A DNA stretch of 64,000 nt from UBA5109 sp965662565 (GTDB taxonomy: Bacteria; Pseudomonadota; Gammaproteobacteria; Pseudomonadales; Pseudohongiellaceae), in contig CBFIHS010000004.1 of NCBI GenBank assembly GCA_965662565.1, forward strand, positions 1-64,000, written 5' to 3'. The notes under the pieces are model-generated. The model did not search any database. It saw only the letters and a list, made by a program, of their open reading frames with translations, and was not told where the DNA came from. The position numbers were made by a program, and so were the translations under genes. Shown in pieces: positions 9,246-17,116 of the stretch; position 1 is the stretch's first letter, and each line of letters begins with the position of its first letter.

Positions 9246-10502
9246 CTATTCATAACGTAAAGCTTGGACTGGATCCGTTTTCGCAGCCGAGTATGCTGGG
9301 TATAGAGTTGCAAGCAGACCCATCAGCATAGAAACAACACAAATAAACACAAGATCGCTAATAAGTATTTGTGAAGGAAGATAGTTAATTGGGTAAACCT
9401 CAGCATTAAGAAACTGAATGTCGAACACGTGCTCTAACCAAGCAACAAAATCACTTATATACACAGAACCTATAACACCTAGTAACAAACCACTTAAGGT
9501 TCCAATAAAACCAATAATAAAACCCTGAAAGAGAAAGATATTACGAATGATTGCAAAAGAACTCCCCATAGTCCTTAAAATTGCTATATCTCCCTGCTTG
9601 TCTCTCACGACCATGAACAAGCTCACTACCACATTAAAAATAGCGACAATAATGAGTAAGAATAGCAACAAGCCCACCATGGATTTTGAGAGTCTTATAT
9701 TGTTATATATGTTGCCATACTCTCGGGTCCAATTAGTAAAACCATAAGTACCAGCAATTCGATTTTGAATGCGTCGAATCACCGTATCACTTTGAAACAG
9801 GTCGTTTAATTGAATGCGCAGCCCCTGGATATTATCGCCGAGTCGGTAGAGCAATTGAGCATCATTCATATGAACCAAAGCTAAATTGCTGTCTAGTTGA
9901 GAACCTACTCTAAAAATACCACTGACTGTAAAACTTCTCTGTCTAGGAAACTCCCCTAAAGGAGTGATATTTAGATAGCTAGAAACTAGCGTGAGATCAT
10001 CCCCTATTTCCAACTTCAAATGTTCTGCGATGTCTGCCCCAATAAGAATGGAGTACTCCCCTTTGTTTAAGGTAGAAAGTCCTCCTTCAATAAAAAAATC
10101 ATCCAATATCGAAATTTCGGTTTCAGCTGCAGGGTCAACTCCATTTAACAAAACGCCTCGTGATTGTTGATTAGCCAAAAGCAAACCCTGAACTTGTATC
10201 AAGGGCGCTGTTCCTAGGACCTCGTCATCATTTTCAATAACACTTTTGATAGTCTGCCATTCTTGCAAATTCATTAAGGCTTCATTGCGTAAACTGTTGA
10301 TAGTTATGTGTGGGACTAAAGCAAGTATGCGCTCTCGAAGTTCACGGTCGAAACCATTCATAACAGAAAACACAATAATCAAAACAGCCACGCTAAGACT
10401 TAAGCCTATGACTGCCAAGCGTGAGATAAAACCCACTAGGAAGTTATTTGAGCTTATGGCGGCATAACGTTGACCAATAAACAATGCCGGCTTTATATTC
10501 AT
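9246..10502 (-). CDS. lolE: Lipoprotein-releasing ABC transporter permease LolE
   Basis: One of two permeases of the LolCDE complex, which extracts outer-membrane lipoproteins from the inner membrane and hands them to LolA. 418 residues, with one N-terminal helix (about 20-45), a large periplasmic domain and three C-terminal helices (FtsX fold), ending with the family's YPAYSAAKTDPVQALRYE tail. I start it at the ATG at 10502 (MNIKPALFIGQRY), one base after the lolD stop, rather than at an upstream alternative that would run into lolD. LolC and LolE are alike; I name this one LolE because it follows lolD as in E. coli. Confidence 0.9.
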   Translation of the reverse strand: MNIKPALFIGQRYAAISSNNFLVGFISRLAVIGLSLSVAVLIIVFSVMNGFDRELRERILALVPHITINSLRNEALMNLQEWQTIKSVIENDDEVLGTAPLIQVQGLLLANQQSRGVLLNGVDPAAETEISILDDFFIEGGLSTLNKGEYSILIGADIAEHLKLEIGDDLTLVSSYLNITPLGEFPRQRSFTVSGIFRVGSQLDSNLALVHMNDAQLLYRLGDNIQGLRIQLNDLFQSDTVIRRIQNRIAGTYGFTNWTREYGNIYNNIRLSKSMVGLLLFLLIIVAIFNVVVSLFMVVRDKQGDIAILRTMGSSFAIIRNIFLFQGFIIGFIGTLSGLLLGVIGSVYISDFVAWLEHVFDIQFLNAEVYPINYLPSQILISDLVFICVVSMLMGLLATLYPAYSAAKTDPVQALRYE

Positions 10503-10503
10503 C

Positions 10504-11193
10504 TCAACCAAGCTCCTGAGTAATAAGCTTGCCATCTTTTAAAATAAGTTTACGATCCATTTTATCGGCAAGTTCTTGGTCATGAGTCACAATAATGAAG
10601 CAAGTAGTCATTGTTAATTTCAATTCAAGCATCAACTCTTGAACACTTCTAGCTGTATTGCGATCTAAATTCCCAGTTGGCTCATCCATAAACACGCAGG
10701 CGGGTTTGTGTACCAAAGCTCTAGCTATCGCTACACGCTGCCTTTCTCCTCCAGACAACTGAGAAGGTTTATGAGTCAGGCGTTGACTGAGCCCTACTTG
10801 AGCGAGTATTTCAGAGGCAGCCTGAATGCTTTCTTGGAATGGTTTTTTTGCAATTATGAGAGGCATCGCAACATTTTCTAGTGCTGTAAACTCGCCTAAC
10901 AAATGATGAAACTGATAGACAAAACCTAAAGTCTCATTCCTCAGTTTGTCTTGATCCTTGTTATTTAGTTGATGAATATTTTTATTTTGAATTAAAACTG
11001 AGCCAGAGCTTGGTTGGTCTAGACCTCCTAAGAGGTTTAATAATGTCGTCTTGCCCGAACCGGAACTACCGACTACAGCCACACTTTCACCAGTACTGAT
11101 CTCAAAGTCGAGATCATTCAAAACAGTAAGAACATCACTACCCTGCTTGAAAACCTTAGTTAATTGTTGGCATTGTAAAATTACATTACTCAT
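10504..11193 (-). CDS. lolD: Lipoprotein-releasing ABC transporter ATP-binding protein LolD
   Basis: ATPase subunit of LolCDE (229 residues from the chosen start). Walker A GSSGSGKTT, Q-loop, the LSGGERQR signature and Walker B CVFMDEPTGNLD are all intact. The start is the ATG at 11193 (MSNVILQCQQLTK), which overlaps the lolC stop by eight bases; a longer upstream reading is possible but would begin within lolC and adds an atypical basic extension. The gene lies between its two permeases in the lolC-lolD-lolE order. Confidence 0.93.
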   Translation of the reverse strand: MSNVILQCQQLTKVFKQGSDVLTVLNDLDFEISTGESVAVVGSSGSGKTTLLNLLGGLDQPSSGSVLIQNKNIHQLNNKDQDKLRNETLGFVYQFHHLLGEFTALENVAMPLIIAKKPFQESIQAASEILAQVGLSQRLTHKPSQLSGGERQRVAIARALVHKPACVFMDEPTGNLDRNTARSVQELMLELKLTMTTCFIIVTHDQELADKMDRKLILKDGKLITQELG

Positions 11194-12436
11194 AACGCAG
11201 AACTTCCGCTGGATGAATTTTAGAGGCTTTCCACGCCGGATAAAGAGTGGCTGCAAAAGAAATTAATAACGCGCAGAGGCAAGTAATTAAGACGTCATAA
11301 ATATGAATCTCTGTGCTAATGACGCTCAACATGAACATTCCGTCTGGGATTAAAAGCAGTTCAATAAATTGACCAAGAACAGTGAAATTGGCAGCGATAA
11401 AAAGACCTAAAACAGCGCCAAGGATGGTTCCAGCAATACCCACCAATAAGCCCTGAATAATAAAGATTGTCATTATGGTATTGCTAGATGCTCCCATAGT
11501 TCGCAAGATCGCTACATCCGCTTTTTTTTCTGAAACCACCATAACCAAAGTGGAAATAATATTGAAAGCTCCGATGGCGACTATCATCATTAATATAAAC
11601 CAGGTCATGATTTTTTCCATTCTTAAGGCATTAAATAAGCTTGCTTCAGTAACACTCCAATCCTCACCGTAATAGGACACATCCGGAAGTTGAGTTTCAA
11701 GAGTTTCGATACTGGTTTCCACAATCGATCCAGCTTGATAAATGTCATCAACTTTTAAACGTAAGCGTACGGCCTGCTCCGGGCTTTCTAAACCCAGCAA
11801 CTCGACACTGTCATCGATGTGTATAAGCGCCAGGTTAGACCCAATACTAAATTGCACATCAAATATTCCAGTTACTGTAAAAGTGTATCTGTTTAATTGT
11901 AAGCGGCGATTGGTATTTCCTAACTCAGGCACAATAAGTGTAAGGGAGTCGCCAGGCAACAGACGTAAGCTGTTTGCTAGCCCCCTCCCAAGCACAATAC
12001 CCCGTTCACCGCTTTTAAGCTTAAGAATACTGCCTTGAATCATGCTGCTTTCAATTTCTGAGGTTTGGTTTTCTGCTAAAGGATCTATCCCTTTAACTTG
12101 AGTTACCTGATGGTTGCCATTTTTGCTTAACATTGCTTCAAGAGAGGTATAGGGCGATACGCTGACGATGTCAGGTTCAGCTTGTAAAATAGCGCTTGCT
12201 TGCTGCCAATTTGGAAAATTTCCATTGGTATAGATATCAGCATGAGGGACAGTGATTAGAGTCCGTTCGCGTTGCTCTCCTTGCGCGCCATTAAAAACAG
12301 CAAGAACCACTATCAAGGCCAAAACACCAAGAGTAAGGCCCGCCATAGATACCAGAGAAGTAAAAGAAATTACTCGATTATCTTTTTTAGAAAGTATGTA
12401 ACGCAGGCCTATGAAGAAAGACGCTGTTGTCCGCAT
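11186..12436 (-). CDS. lolC: Lipoprotein-releasing ABC transporter permease LolC
   Basis: First gene of lolCDE, 416 residues with the LolC/E architecture: helix at about 20-45, a MacB-like periplasmic domain, and three helices from about 270 on, ending YPAWKASKIHPAEVLRYE. The start region FIGLRYILSKKDNRVISFTS is characteristic of LolC. A sigma-70-type promoter lies just upstream (12470-12498), and the stop overlaps lolD. Naming as LolC rests on gene order. Confidence 0.92.
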   Translation of the reverse strand: MRTTASFFIGLRYILSKKDNRVISFTSLVSMAGLTLGVLALIVVLAVFNGAQGEQRERTLITVPHADIYTNGNFPNWQQASAILQAEPDIVSVSPYTSLEAMLSKNGNHQVTQVKGIDPLAENQTSEIESSMIQGSILKLKSGERGIVLGRGLANSLRLLPGDSLTLIVPELGNTNRRLQLNRYTFTVTGIFDVQFSIGSNLALIHIDDSVELLGLESPEQAVRLRLKVDDIYQAGSIVETSIETLETQLPDVSYYGEDWSVTEASLFNALRMEKIMTWFILMMIVAIGAFNIISTLVMVVSEKKADVAILRTMGASSNTIMTIFIIQGLLVGIAGTILGAVLGLFIAANFTVLGQFIELLLIPDGMFMLSVISTEIHIYDVLITCLCALLISFAATLYPAWKASKIHPAEVLRYE

Positions 12437-12469
12437 GTCTGAGTTAAAACCTATTCAAAACCAAGGGCA

Positions 12470-12498
12470 ATTTTGCAGGGATGGTGCTGACAGGTCAA
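12470..12498 (-). promoter_or_regulatory. Predicted sigma-70 promoter of lolCDE
   Basis: On the minus strand TTGACC (12493-12498) and CAAAAT (12470-12475) are separated by 17 bp; that is five and four matches to the consensus boxes. The predicted transcript would start about 25-30 bp before the lolC ATG. It is the only good candidate in the divergent spacer between lolC and the orphan gene at 12598. Confidence 0.5.
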
Positions 12499-12557
12499 GG
12501 AAGCAATGTGTAAATCGATGTTATAGCTAGGGATAAAGTAAAAAAAATAAAACCAAC

Positions 12558-12563
12558 TATACT
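12558..12563 (+). promoter_or_regulatory. Possible -10 box for the orphan gene at 12598
   Basis: TATACT, five of six matches to the -10 consensus, lies 35 bp before the ATG at 12598. The upstream region is A-rich and gives no convincing -35 box, so this is weak. Confidence 0.25.
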
Positions 12564-12597
12564 GAATAAAAACCTCATAATTAATTGGCTCTTTAAA

Positions 12598-13077
12598 ATG
12601 CCTTCGCTTATCGAGTTTCCACAGCGCCAACATCAGGAATTCAGGAATTTTGGTTACAAAACAATAGCTGAGTCTTCCAAAATACAAAAACTAAGCATAG
12701 AAGACTACATAGGCGCTATTTATTACAGCGGGGAAAAACCAGAGCTTCTATCCATCAAGAGTGAAATGCTGGAGACATATAAAAGATTTCAGAATTTAAT
12801 TGATTCAACTGTAGACCTTATACCGAATTCGAAATACCTTGAGCCAACAGACAAAGTCTATATTTGCTTTCGAATATATCTCCAGATGATTTGTACAGAC
12901 AACAAACTGTTCGCTGATCTTGATTTTGAAAGTTATCCAGAAGGATATCTAGAAAGTGCACTTAATGCTTTTTTTTCTGAAAAACAGAAAGTGCTTAGAA
13001 CAGATAAGAAGCAGGAAATAATAAAATACTTGAAAGTAATCAGAGACCTACCTACAGACAGGCAAAACCCTCAGTGA
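12598..13077 (+). CDS. Orphan soluble protein of unknown function (159 aa)
   Basis: I do not recognise this protein. It has no signal peptide, no membrane helix and no known motif; composition is charged, rich in Lys, Glu, Tyr and Leu, and the second half looks alpha-helical (FFSEKQKVLRTDKKQEIIKYLKVIRDL). In Pseudomonas a PilZ-domain gene lies next to lolC, but the PilZ arginine and D/N-x-S-x-x-G motifs are not here. Codon use and base composition look like the neighbours'. It is transcribed away from lolC and converges on the recombinase-like gene, leaving 35 bp between stops. The ribosome-binding site is weak. It is called coding because of its length and sensible amino-acid composition. 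Confidence 0.65.
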   Translation: MPSLIEFPQRQHQEFRNFGYKTIAESSKIQKLSIEDYIGAIYYSGEKPELLSIKSEMLETYKRFQNLIDSTVDLIPNSKYLEPTDKVYICFRIYLQMICTDNKLFADLDFESYPEGYLESALNAFFSEKQKVLRTDKKQEIIKYLKVIRDLPTDRQNPQ

Positions 13078-13112
13078 CAGACTTGATCGATCCAAGCTGC
13101 TTACGCAAACAG

Positions 13113-13799
13113 CTAAAGCGCATTGTATTCTTTTTCGTGACGTTTTAGCAGCCTTTGAACCGTTACAAACGAAACTGGAACCATTGGGGTAGAAACTTCA
13201 GAAGAGATTACACGCAATGACTTGCCGGCTTTTTTCATCTTTATAATCTTCTTAAGTACTTTTTGTTCCATGGGGTTTTCAATCAAGCGACCATTGGAAT
13301 GAATCATATAGCCAAAAGGCCTGCTTCCGCCCAAGAATCGCCCTTTGTTACGTTGATTTTGTTTAACCGTTTTGATGCGTTCAGTTGATCGCCTTTTCTC
13401 GAGGCTTTTAAATACTTCAAGTAAGCGATTAAAGTCAGCATTAAAATCAGAGTCGGTAATCTCTCCAGCTAACTCAAGTATAAACAACCTAACCTGTTTC
13501 TCTTTGAACAACTTTAAAGTCGAGTGCATATCGTCACAGCTGCTGAACATGCGTTCAACTGAGCAGCTTAAAACAATATCTCCAGCTTCCAGTTGGTCAA
13601 ACAAGCCTTTTGCACTAGGACGTTTCTTAAACTCAACAGACCATTTAAGGTTGCTGTCCATATAGCTTTTACTGATGCGCATGCCATGACCTAAGGCAAA
13701 AGTTTGGAGCCTCAAATTTTCTTGTTCAAGTTGATGCTCAAAATCATTGGAGTCTTCGCTTTCTACAGTAGTAGTTCGAGTGTAGCTGTATACAGACAT
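13113..13799 (-). CDS. Serine-recombinase-like protein with degenerate active site
   Basis: A 228-residue protein with the layout of small resolvase/invertase recombinases: N-terminal catalytic fold (1-125), a long helix (about 126-150), the GRFLGGSRPFGY linker (153-164) and a C-terminal helix-turn-helix-like region with the usual NPMEQKVLKKI spacing. Against gamma-delta resolvase the N-terminus aligns without gaps: Y6 and R8 are kept, but the nucleophile S10 is T10. R60 fits Arg45 and R83 fits Arg68, while Asp67 is E82 and Arg71 is S86. Family knowledge says the serine is essential, so strand cleavage is doubtful; a DNA-binding or regulatory role is my inference. A good Shine-Dalgarno (AAGGA) precedes the ATG. 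No att site or mobile-element ends were seen. Confidence 0.8.
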   Translation of the reverse strand: MSVYSYTRTTTVESEDSNDFEHQLEQENLRLQTFALGHGMRISKSYMDSNLKWSVEFKKRPSAKGLFDQLEAGDIVLSCSVERMFSSCDDMHSTLKLFKEKQVRLFILELAGEITDSDFNADFNRLLEVFKSLEKRRSTERIKTVKQNQRNKGRFLGGSRPFGYMIHSNGRLIENPMEQKVLKKIIKMKKAGKSLRVISSEVSTPMVPVSFVTVQRLLKRHEKEYNAL

Positions 13800-14133
13800 G
13801 CTAAATTCCTTAGTACATTTTGCTTATCAGGCGGCCTTTTAGTGCACTGAAGTTCATTATCAAAAGTATTAAATGGCTCTACGCAGAAAGAAGAACACGA
13901 GGAATTACTGTGTAGTGTTGTGTCTCTGTTTAAGCAAGAAAGTGTTTTTTACCATTCTAAGTCGAGCTTTGCAAGCTAAATGCATGAATTACAAGATAAA
14001 ATACGGAAAAATTAGATTAAAGCTTACGTTGATGGCTAAAACAAAGCGTAATAATAGGAAGAATAAGACTGAAAGGATTGCTAAAAAACAGCCCTAGTTA
14101 CCACTAAGTGATCCAGAGCTGTCTTGGAATATA
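13800..14133. other. Intergenic stretch between recombinase-like gene and nuoN
   Basis: This 334-bp spacer contains the recombinase ribosome-binding site at its left end and the nuo terminator at its right end (14083-14122). In between I see no conserved gene. A 74-codon plus-strand frame (13873-14097) has an unnatural composition in its first half and runs into the terminator stem, so I do not call it. Confidence 0.5.
14083..14122 (-). terminator. Rho-independent terminator of the nuo operon
   Basis: On the minus strand, 11 bp beyond the nuoN stop, a stem of ten pairs (ACAGCTCTGG with CTAGGGCTGT, including two G-T pairs) encloses a loop that itself can form CAC-TTA-GTG, and is followed at once by six T. 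That is the classical intrinsic terminator form and marks the end of the 15-kb nuo transcript. Confidence 0.85.
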
Positions 14134-15600
14134 TTAAAAGCTGCTTGCGAGACTTTGAAGAATATCAATCATTGGCATTGGATAAACACCAAGATAAATA
14201 ACAATGGCAGTCATACTAGCTAGAACAGCGTTTGTACCAAAAGGAATCGCCGCTAAAGCTGGATCATCTTTGATTGCTCCTTCTACAGGCTGCAACATTA
14301 TGTAAATAAGCCGCAGATAGTAATAAAGCCCAATCGCACTACCCACAATTAGCATAGTCAATAAGAACCATAAAGAACCTTCAACACCATTGGTAAACAC
14401 ATAGAACTTGCCAATAAAGCCAGCAGTTAGAGGAATACCTGCTAGAGATAAAAGAACTGTAATCATTACAGCTGATAGCCAAGGGTTGCGCCAGAAAAGA
14501 CCTTGATAGTCTGAAATCATATCTAGTTCTTTATCGCTATTCGATAGAGCGCTTATCACAGCAAAGCCACCTAGAGACATAATGAAATAAGCAGCAACAT
14601 AGAAGCCCATGCTTTCAACGCTGAGCATGGCTGGAATAGTTGCACCAGCAATGATAACGATTACTAAGTAACCTAGATGCGCAATCGATGAGTAAGCAAA
14701 TAAACGTTTTACATTATTCTGCATAAGCGCGAGTAAGTTACCAATTATCATAGAAGCTGCAGCCATCACTGTTAAAACTAATATTAAGGCTTCTAAATTG
14801 AAGGCATCAGCAACTAATAATAAGCGTAGTGTAACTGCCAACATAGCTGCCTTTGAAACAGTTGCTAAATAAGCTGTTACAGGAACAGGCGCGCCTTCAT
14901 AAACATCTGGAGTCCAAATATGGAAAGGAACAAGAGAAAGTTTAAATGCCACACCTGAAACAATTAAAAGCATACCTGTAATTAATAATGGGCTATTCGC
15001 AAGGTCCTGTGCATCTACTGCTAAAGATATGTCAGTGAAGAACATTGTTCCGGTTAAGGCATAGATTAGAGCGATGCCAAACAACATTAATCCAGAGGCT
15101 AATCCGGACATGATTAGGTATTTAAGAGCCGCTTCTATAGGGAATTTAGCCGTAGCATTTGAATGGACTGGGTAAGCAACCATGGCGTATAAGCTAACCC
15201 CTAGCATTTCCATGCCAATGAAAAAGCTTACAAAGTGCGAACTGCAGGCCAGTACAACGGCGCCAACAGTGCCAGTAAGGAGCAAAATATAGAACTCTTC
15301 ATTTAAGTCGTGGTGTTTTTCAAAATATGGGTAAGCGAGAATGCTGACAACCAGTGCACCAAGTATGATCAAGCAGGAGAAAAATAAGCTGTATTCGTCC
15401 ATGTAAAGTAAGGGGGTGACCTGCAGTGGCAACACTGGATCAACAAATACAAAAACCAGTAAAGACGCAGCTAAACCAACTGTAGTCAGCACGTTCACTA
15501 AACCATGCTCACGTTTGAATCCGGCAACGAGCATAACGCCAACCGTAGTTAGCGTTAGCATAATAATTTGCAGTAAATCTATAAGAATATCAGCACTCAT
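14134..15600 (-). CDS. nuoN: NADH-quinone oxidoreductase subunit N
   Basis: Antiporter-like membrane subunit of respiratory complex I. 488 residues, about 14 hydrophobic helices, with the conserved glutamate/lysine channel residues in FFIGMEMLGVSLYA and the KLSLVPFHIWTPDVYEGAP motif that marks Nuo antiporter-type subunits. It is the last gene of the operon, 28 bp after nuoM, and is followed by an intrinsic terminator. Confidence 0.96.
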   Translation of the reverse strand: MSADILIDLLQIIMLTLTTVGVMLVAGFKREHGLVNVLTTVGLAASLLVFVFVDPVLPLQVTPLLYMDEYSLFFSCLIILGALVVSILAYPYFEKHHDLNEEFYILLLTGTVGAVVLACSSHFVSFFIGMEMLGVSLYAMVAYPVHSNATAKFPIEAALKYLIMSGLASGLMLFGIALIYALTGTMFFTDISLAVDAQDLANSPLLITGMLLIVSGVAFKLSLVPFHIWTPDVYEGAPVPVTAYLATVSKAAMLAVTLRLLLVADAFNLEALILVLTVMAAASMIIGNLLALMQNNVKRLFAYSSIAHLGYLVIVIIAGATIPAMLSVESMGFYVAAYFIMSLGGFAVISALSNSDKELDMISDYQGLFWRNPWLSAVMITVLLSLAGIPLTAGFIGKFYVFTNGVEGSLWFLLTMLIVGSAIGLYYYLRLIYIMLQPVEGAIKDDPALAAIPFGTNAVLASMTAIVIYLGVYPMPMIDILQSLASSF

Positions 15601-15628
15601 ATAACTTGTCGGTTACCTTCTCTTCTTC

Positions 15629-17116
15629 TTAAGGGAAAACTACACCAAGACTTCTCAGTGTTGGTTCAGCCATATCTAACATGGTTTGAGGGTACAAACC
15701 CATCCACAACAAACCAATCATCATTAATGAGAAACATGTCATTTCTATAAAGGTAAGATCGGCAAACTCGTAATTATTTTTGTTTTCACCATGGAAAACT
15801 TTCTGGATAACTATTAGTGAATACACTGCAGCAACAACAAGACCTAAAGATGCAAAAACGGTCGTGGTTATACTGACTTTAAAACTGCCCAGAAGCACAA
15901 GGAATTCACCAATAAAGTTACCTAGGCCTGGCATTCCAACCGCGGCCACTGTAAAAAATAAAGCCATGAATGACATCTTAGGAGCTACGCCCCAAAAACC
16001 ACCCATCTTATCCATGTCACGTGTATGTATGCGATGCTGTAAGCCACCAGCAAGCATAAATAATGCAGCAGCACTGAAACCATGAGCAAGCATAGTCATT
16101 ACAGCACCTTGAACGCCTTGAGCGTTCCAGGCATAAACACCTAGCAATACAAAGCCCATATGACTGACCGAGGTATAAGCAATCAAGCGTTTCAAGTCGT
16201 TTTGAGCAAAAGCTACTTTAGCGGTATACAGAATACTAACCACTCCGAGTGTCATCGCAAAAGGAGTAAATGTAAGCGATGCATCTGGAAACAAAGGAAT
16301 AGTAAAGCGCAGCAATCCATACGCACCTGTCTTCAAAAGAATACCGGCAAGAATCACTGAGCCTGCTGTCGGTGCTTGTGAATGCGCATCAGGTAACCAG
16401 TTATGTACTGGAAATACTGGCAGCTTAGTAGCAAAGGCAATGAAAAAGCCTAGCATCACCAACATGACAAATTCTTCAGGTATGTCGGCTCCGAGTAAAT
16501 CAAAATAGCTAAAGCTAATGATTTCAGTACTTTGATAATTCAGGAATACCAATACCAAAATCGAAAGTAACATCAGCAAACCCGTAACCTGGGTAAATAT
16601 GAAAAATTTCATTGCGGCATATTCTTTGTTTTCATGTCCCCAGATAGCGATGATGAAATACATCGGAATCAACATGACTTCCCAGAAGAAAAAGAACAAG
16701 AATAAATCTAGAGCAGTAAAGACCCCTATTACACCAGCCAAGGTCCACAATAAATTAAAATAGAAAAAACCAGATCTTTCTTTAATTTCATGCCAAGCAG
16801 AACCGAGAGCAATCAAACCAAGGAATACTGTCAGAGCAATTAATAAAAGTGACAAGCCGTCAGCAGCAAAGATAAAGCTAACGCCAAAACGAGGAATCCA
16901 GTCTGCTTCAAACAGCACTAACCATTCACCGTGACCATTATCGATAGGAGTTAATCCCAGACTATCCGGAGTTAGCAGCATCATGATCACCAATGCCAAA
17001 TCCAAAAGGATCGCAACCAAAGCAATAACACGCGGCACATCCGAACCCCTAGATTCTGATAGCCAAGCTCCAATACCGCCGACAAAAAGAATCAGCATCA
17101 ACCAAACTAGTATCAT
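15629..17116 (-). CDS. nuoM: NADH-quinone oxidoreductase subunit M
   Basis: Second antiporter-like, proton-pumping membrane subunit of complex I (495 residues, about 14 helices). Motifs include FFFWEVMLIPMYFII with the key glutamate, KLPVFPVHNWLPDAHSQAPT and AYTSVSHMGFVLLG. Its ATG overlaps the nuoL stop by four bases. Confidence 0.97.
   Translation of the reverse strand: MILVWLMLILFVGGIGAWLSESRGSDVPRVIALVAILLDLALVIMMLLTPDSLGLTPIDNGHGEWLVLFEADWIPRFGVSFIFAADGLSLLLIALTVFLGLIALGSAWHEIKERSGFFYFNLLWTLAGVIGVFTALDLFLFFFFWEVMLIPMYFIIAIWGHENKEYAAMKFFIFTQVTGLLMLLSILVLVFLNYQSTEIISFSYFDLLGADIPEEFVMLVMLGFFIAFATKLPVFPVHNWLPDAHSQAPTAGSVILAGILLKTGAYGLLRFTIPLFPDASLTFTPFAMTLGVVSILYTAKVAFAQNDLKRLIAYTSVSHMGFVLLGVYAWNAQGVQGAVMTMLAHGFSAAALFMLAGGLQHRIHTRDMDKMGGFWGVAPKMSFMALFFTVAAVGMPGLGNFIGEFLVLLGSFKVSITTTVFASLGLVVAAVYSLIVIQKVFHGENKNNYEFADLTFIEMTCFSLMMIGLLWMGLYPQTMLDMAEPTLRSLGVVFP

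Noticed and set aside
12451..12687. Minus-strand frame over the lolC upstream region
   Set aside because: Covers the divergent promoter region and the start of the orphan gene; no ribosome-binding site.
13113..13799. Integrase of a mobile element
   Set aside because: No inverted or direct terminal repeats, att site, tRNA gene or cargo; active-site residues are replaced.
13873..14097. 74-codon plus-strand frame with a lysine-rich end
   Set aside because: First half has an unlikely composition, no ribosome-binding site, and the end overlaps the nuo terminator stem.
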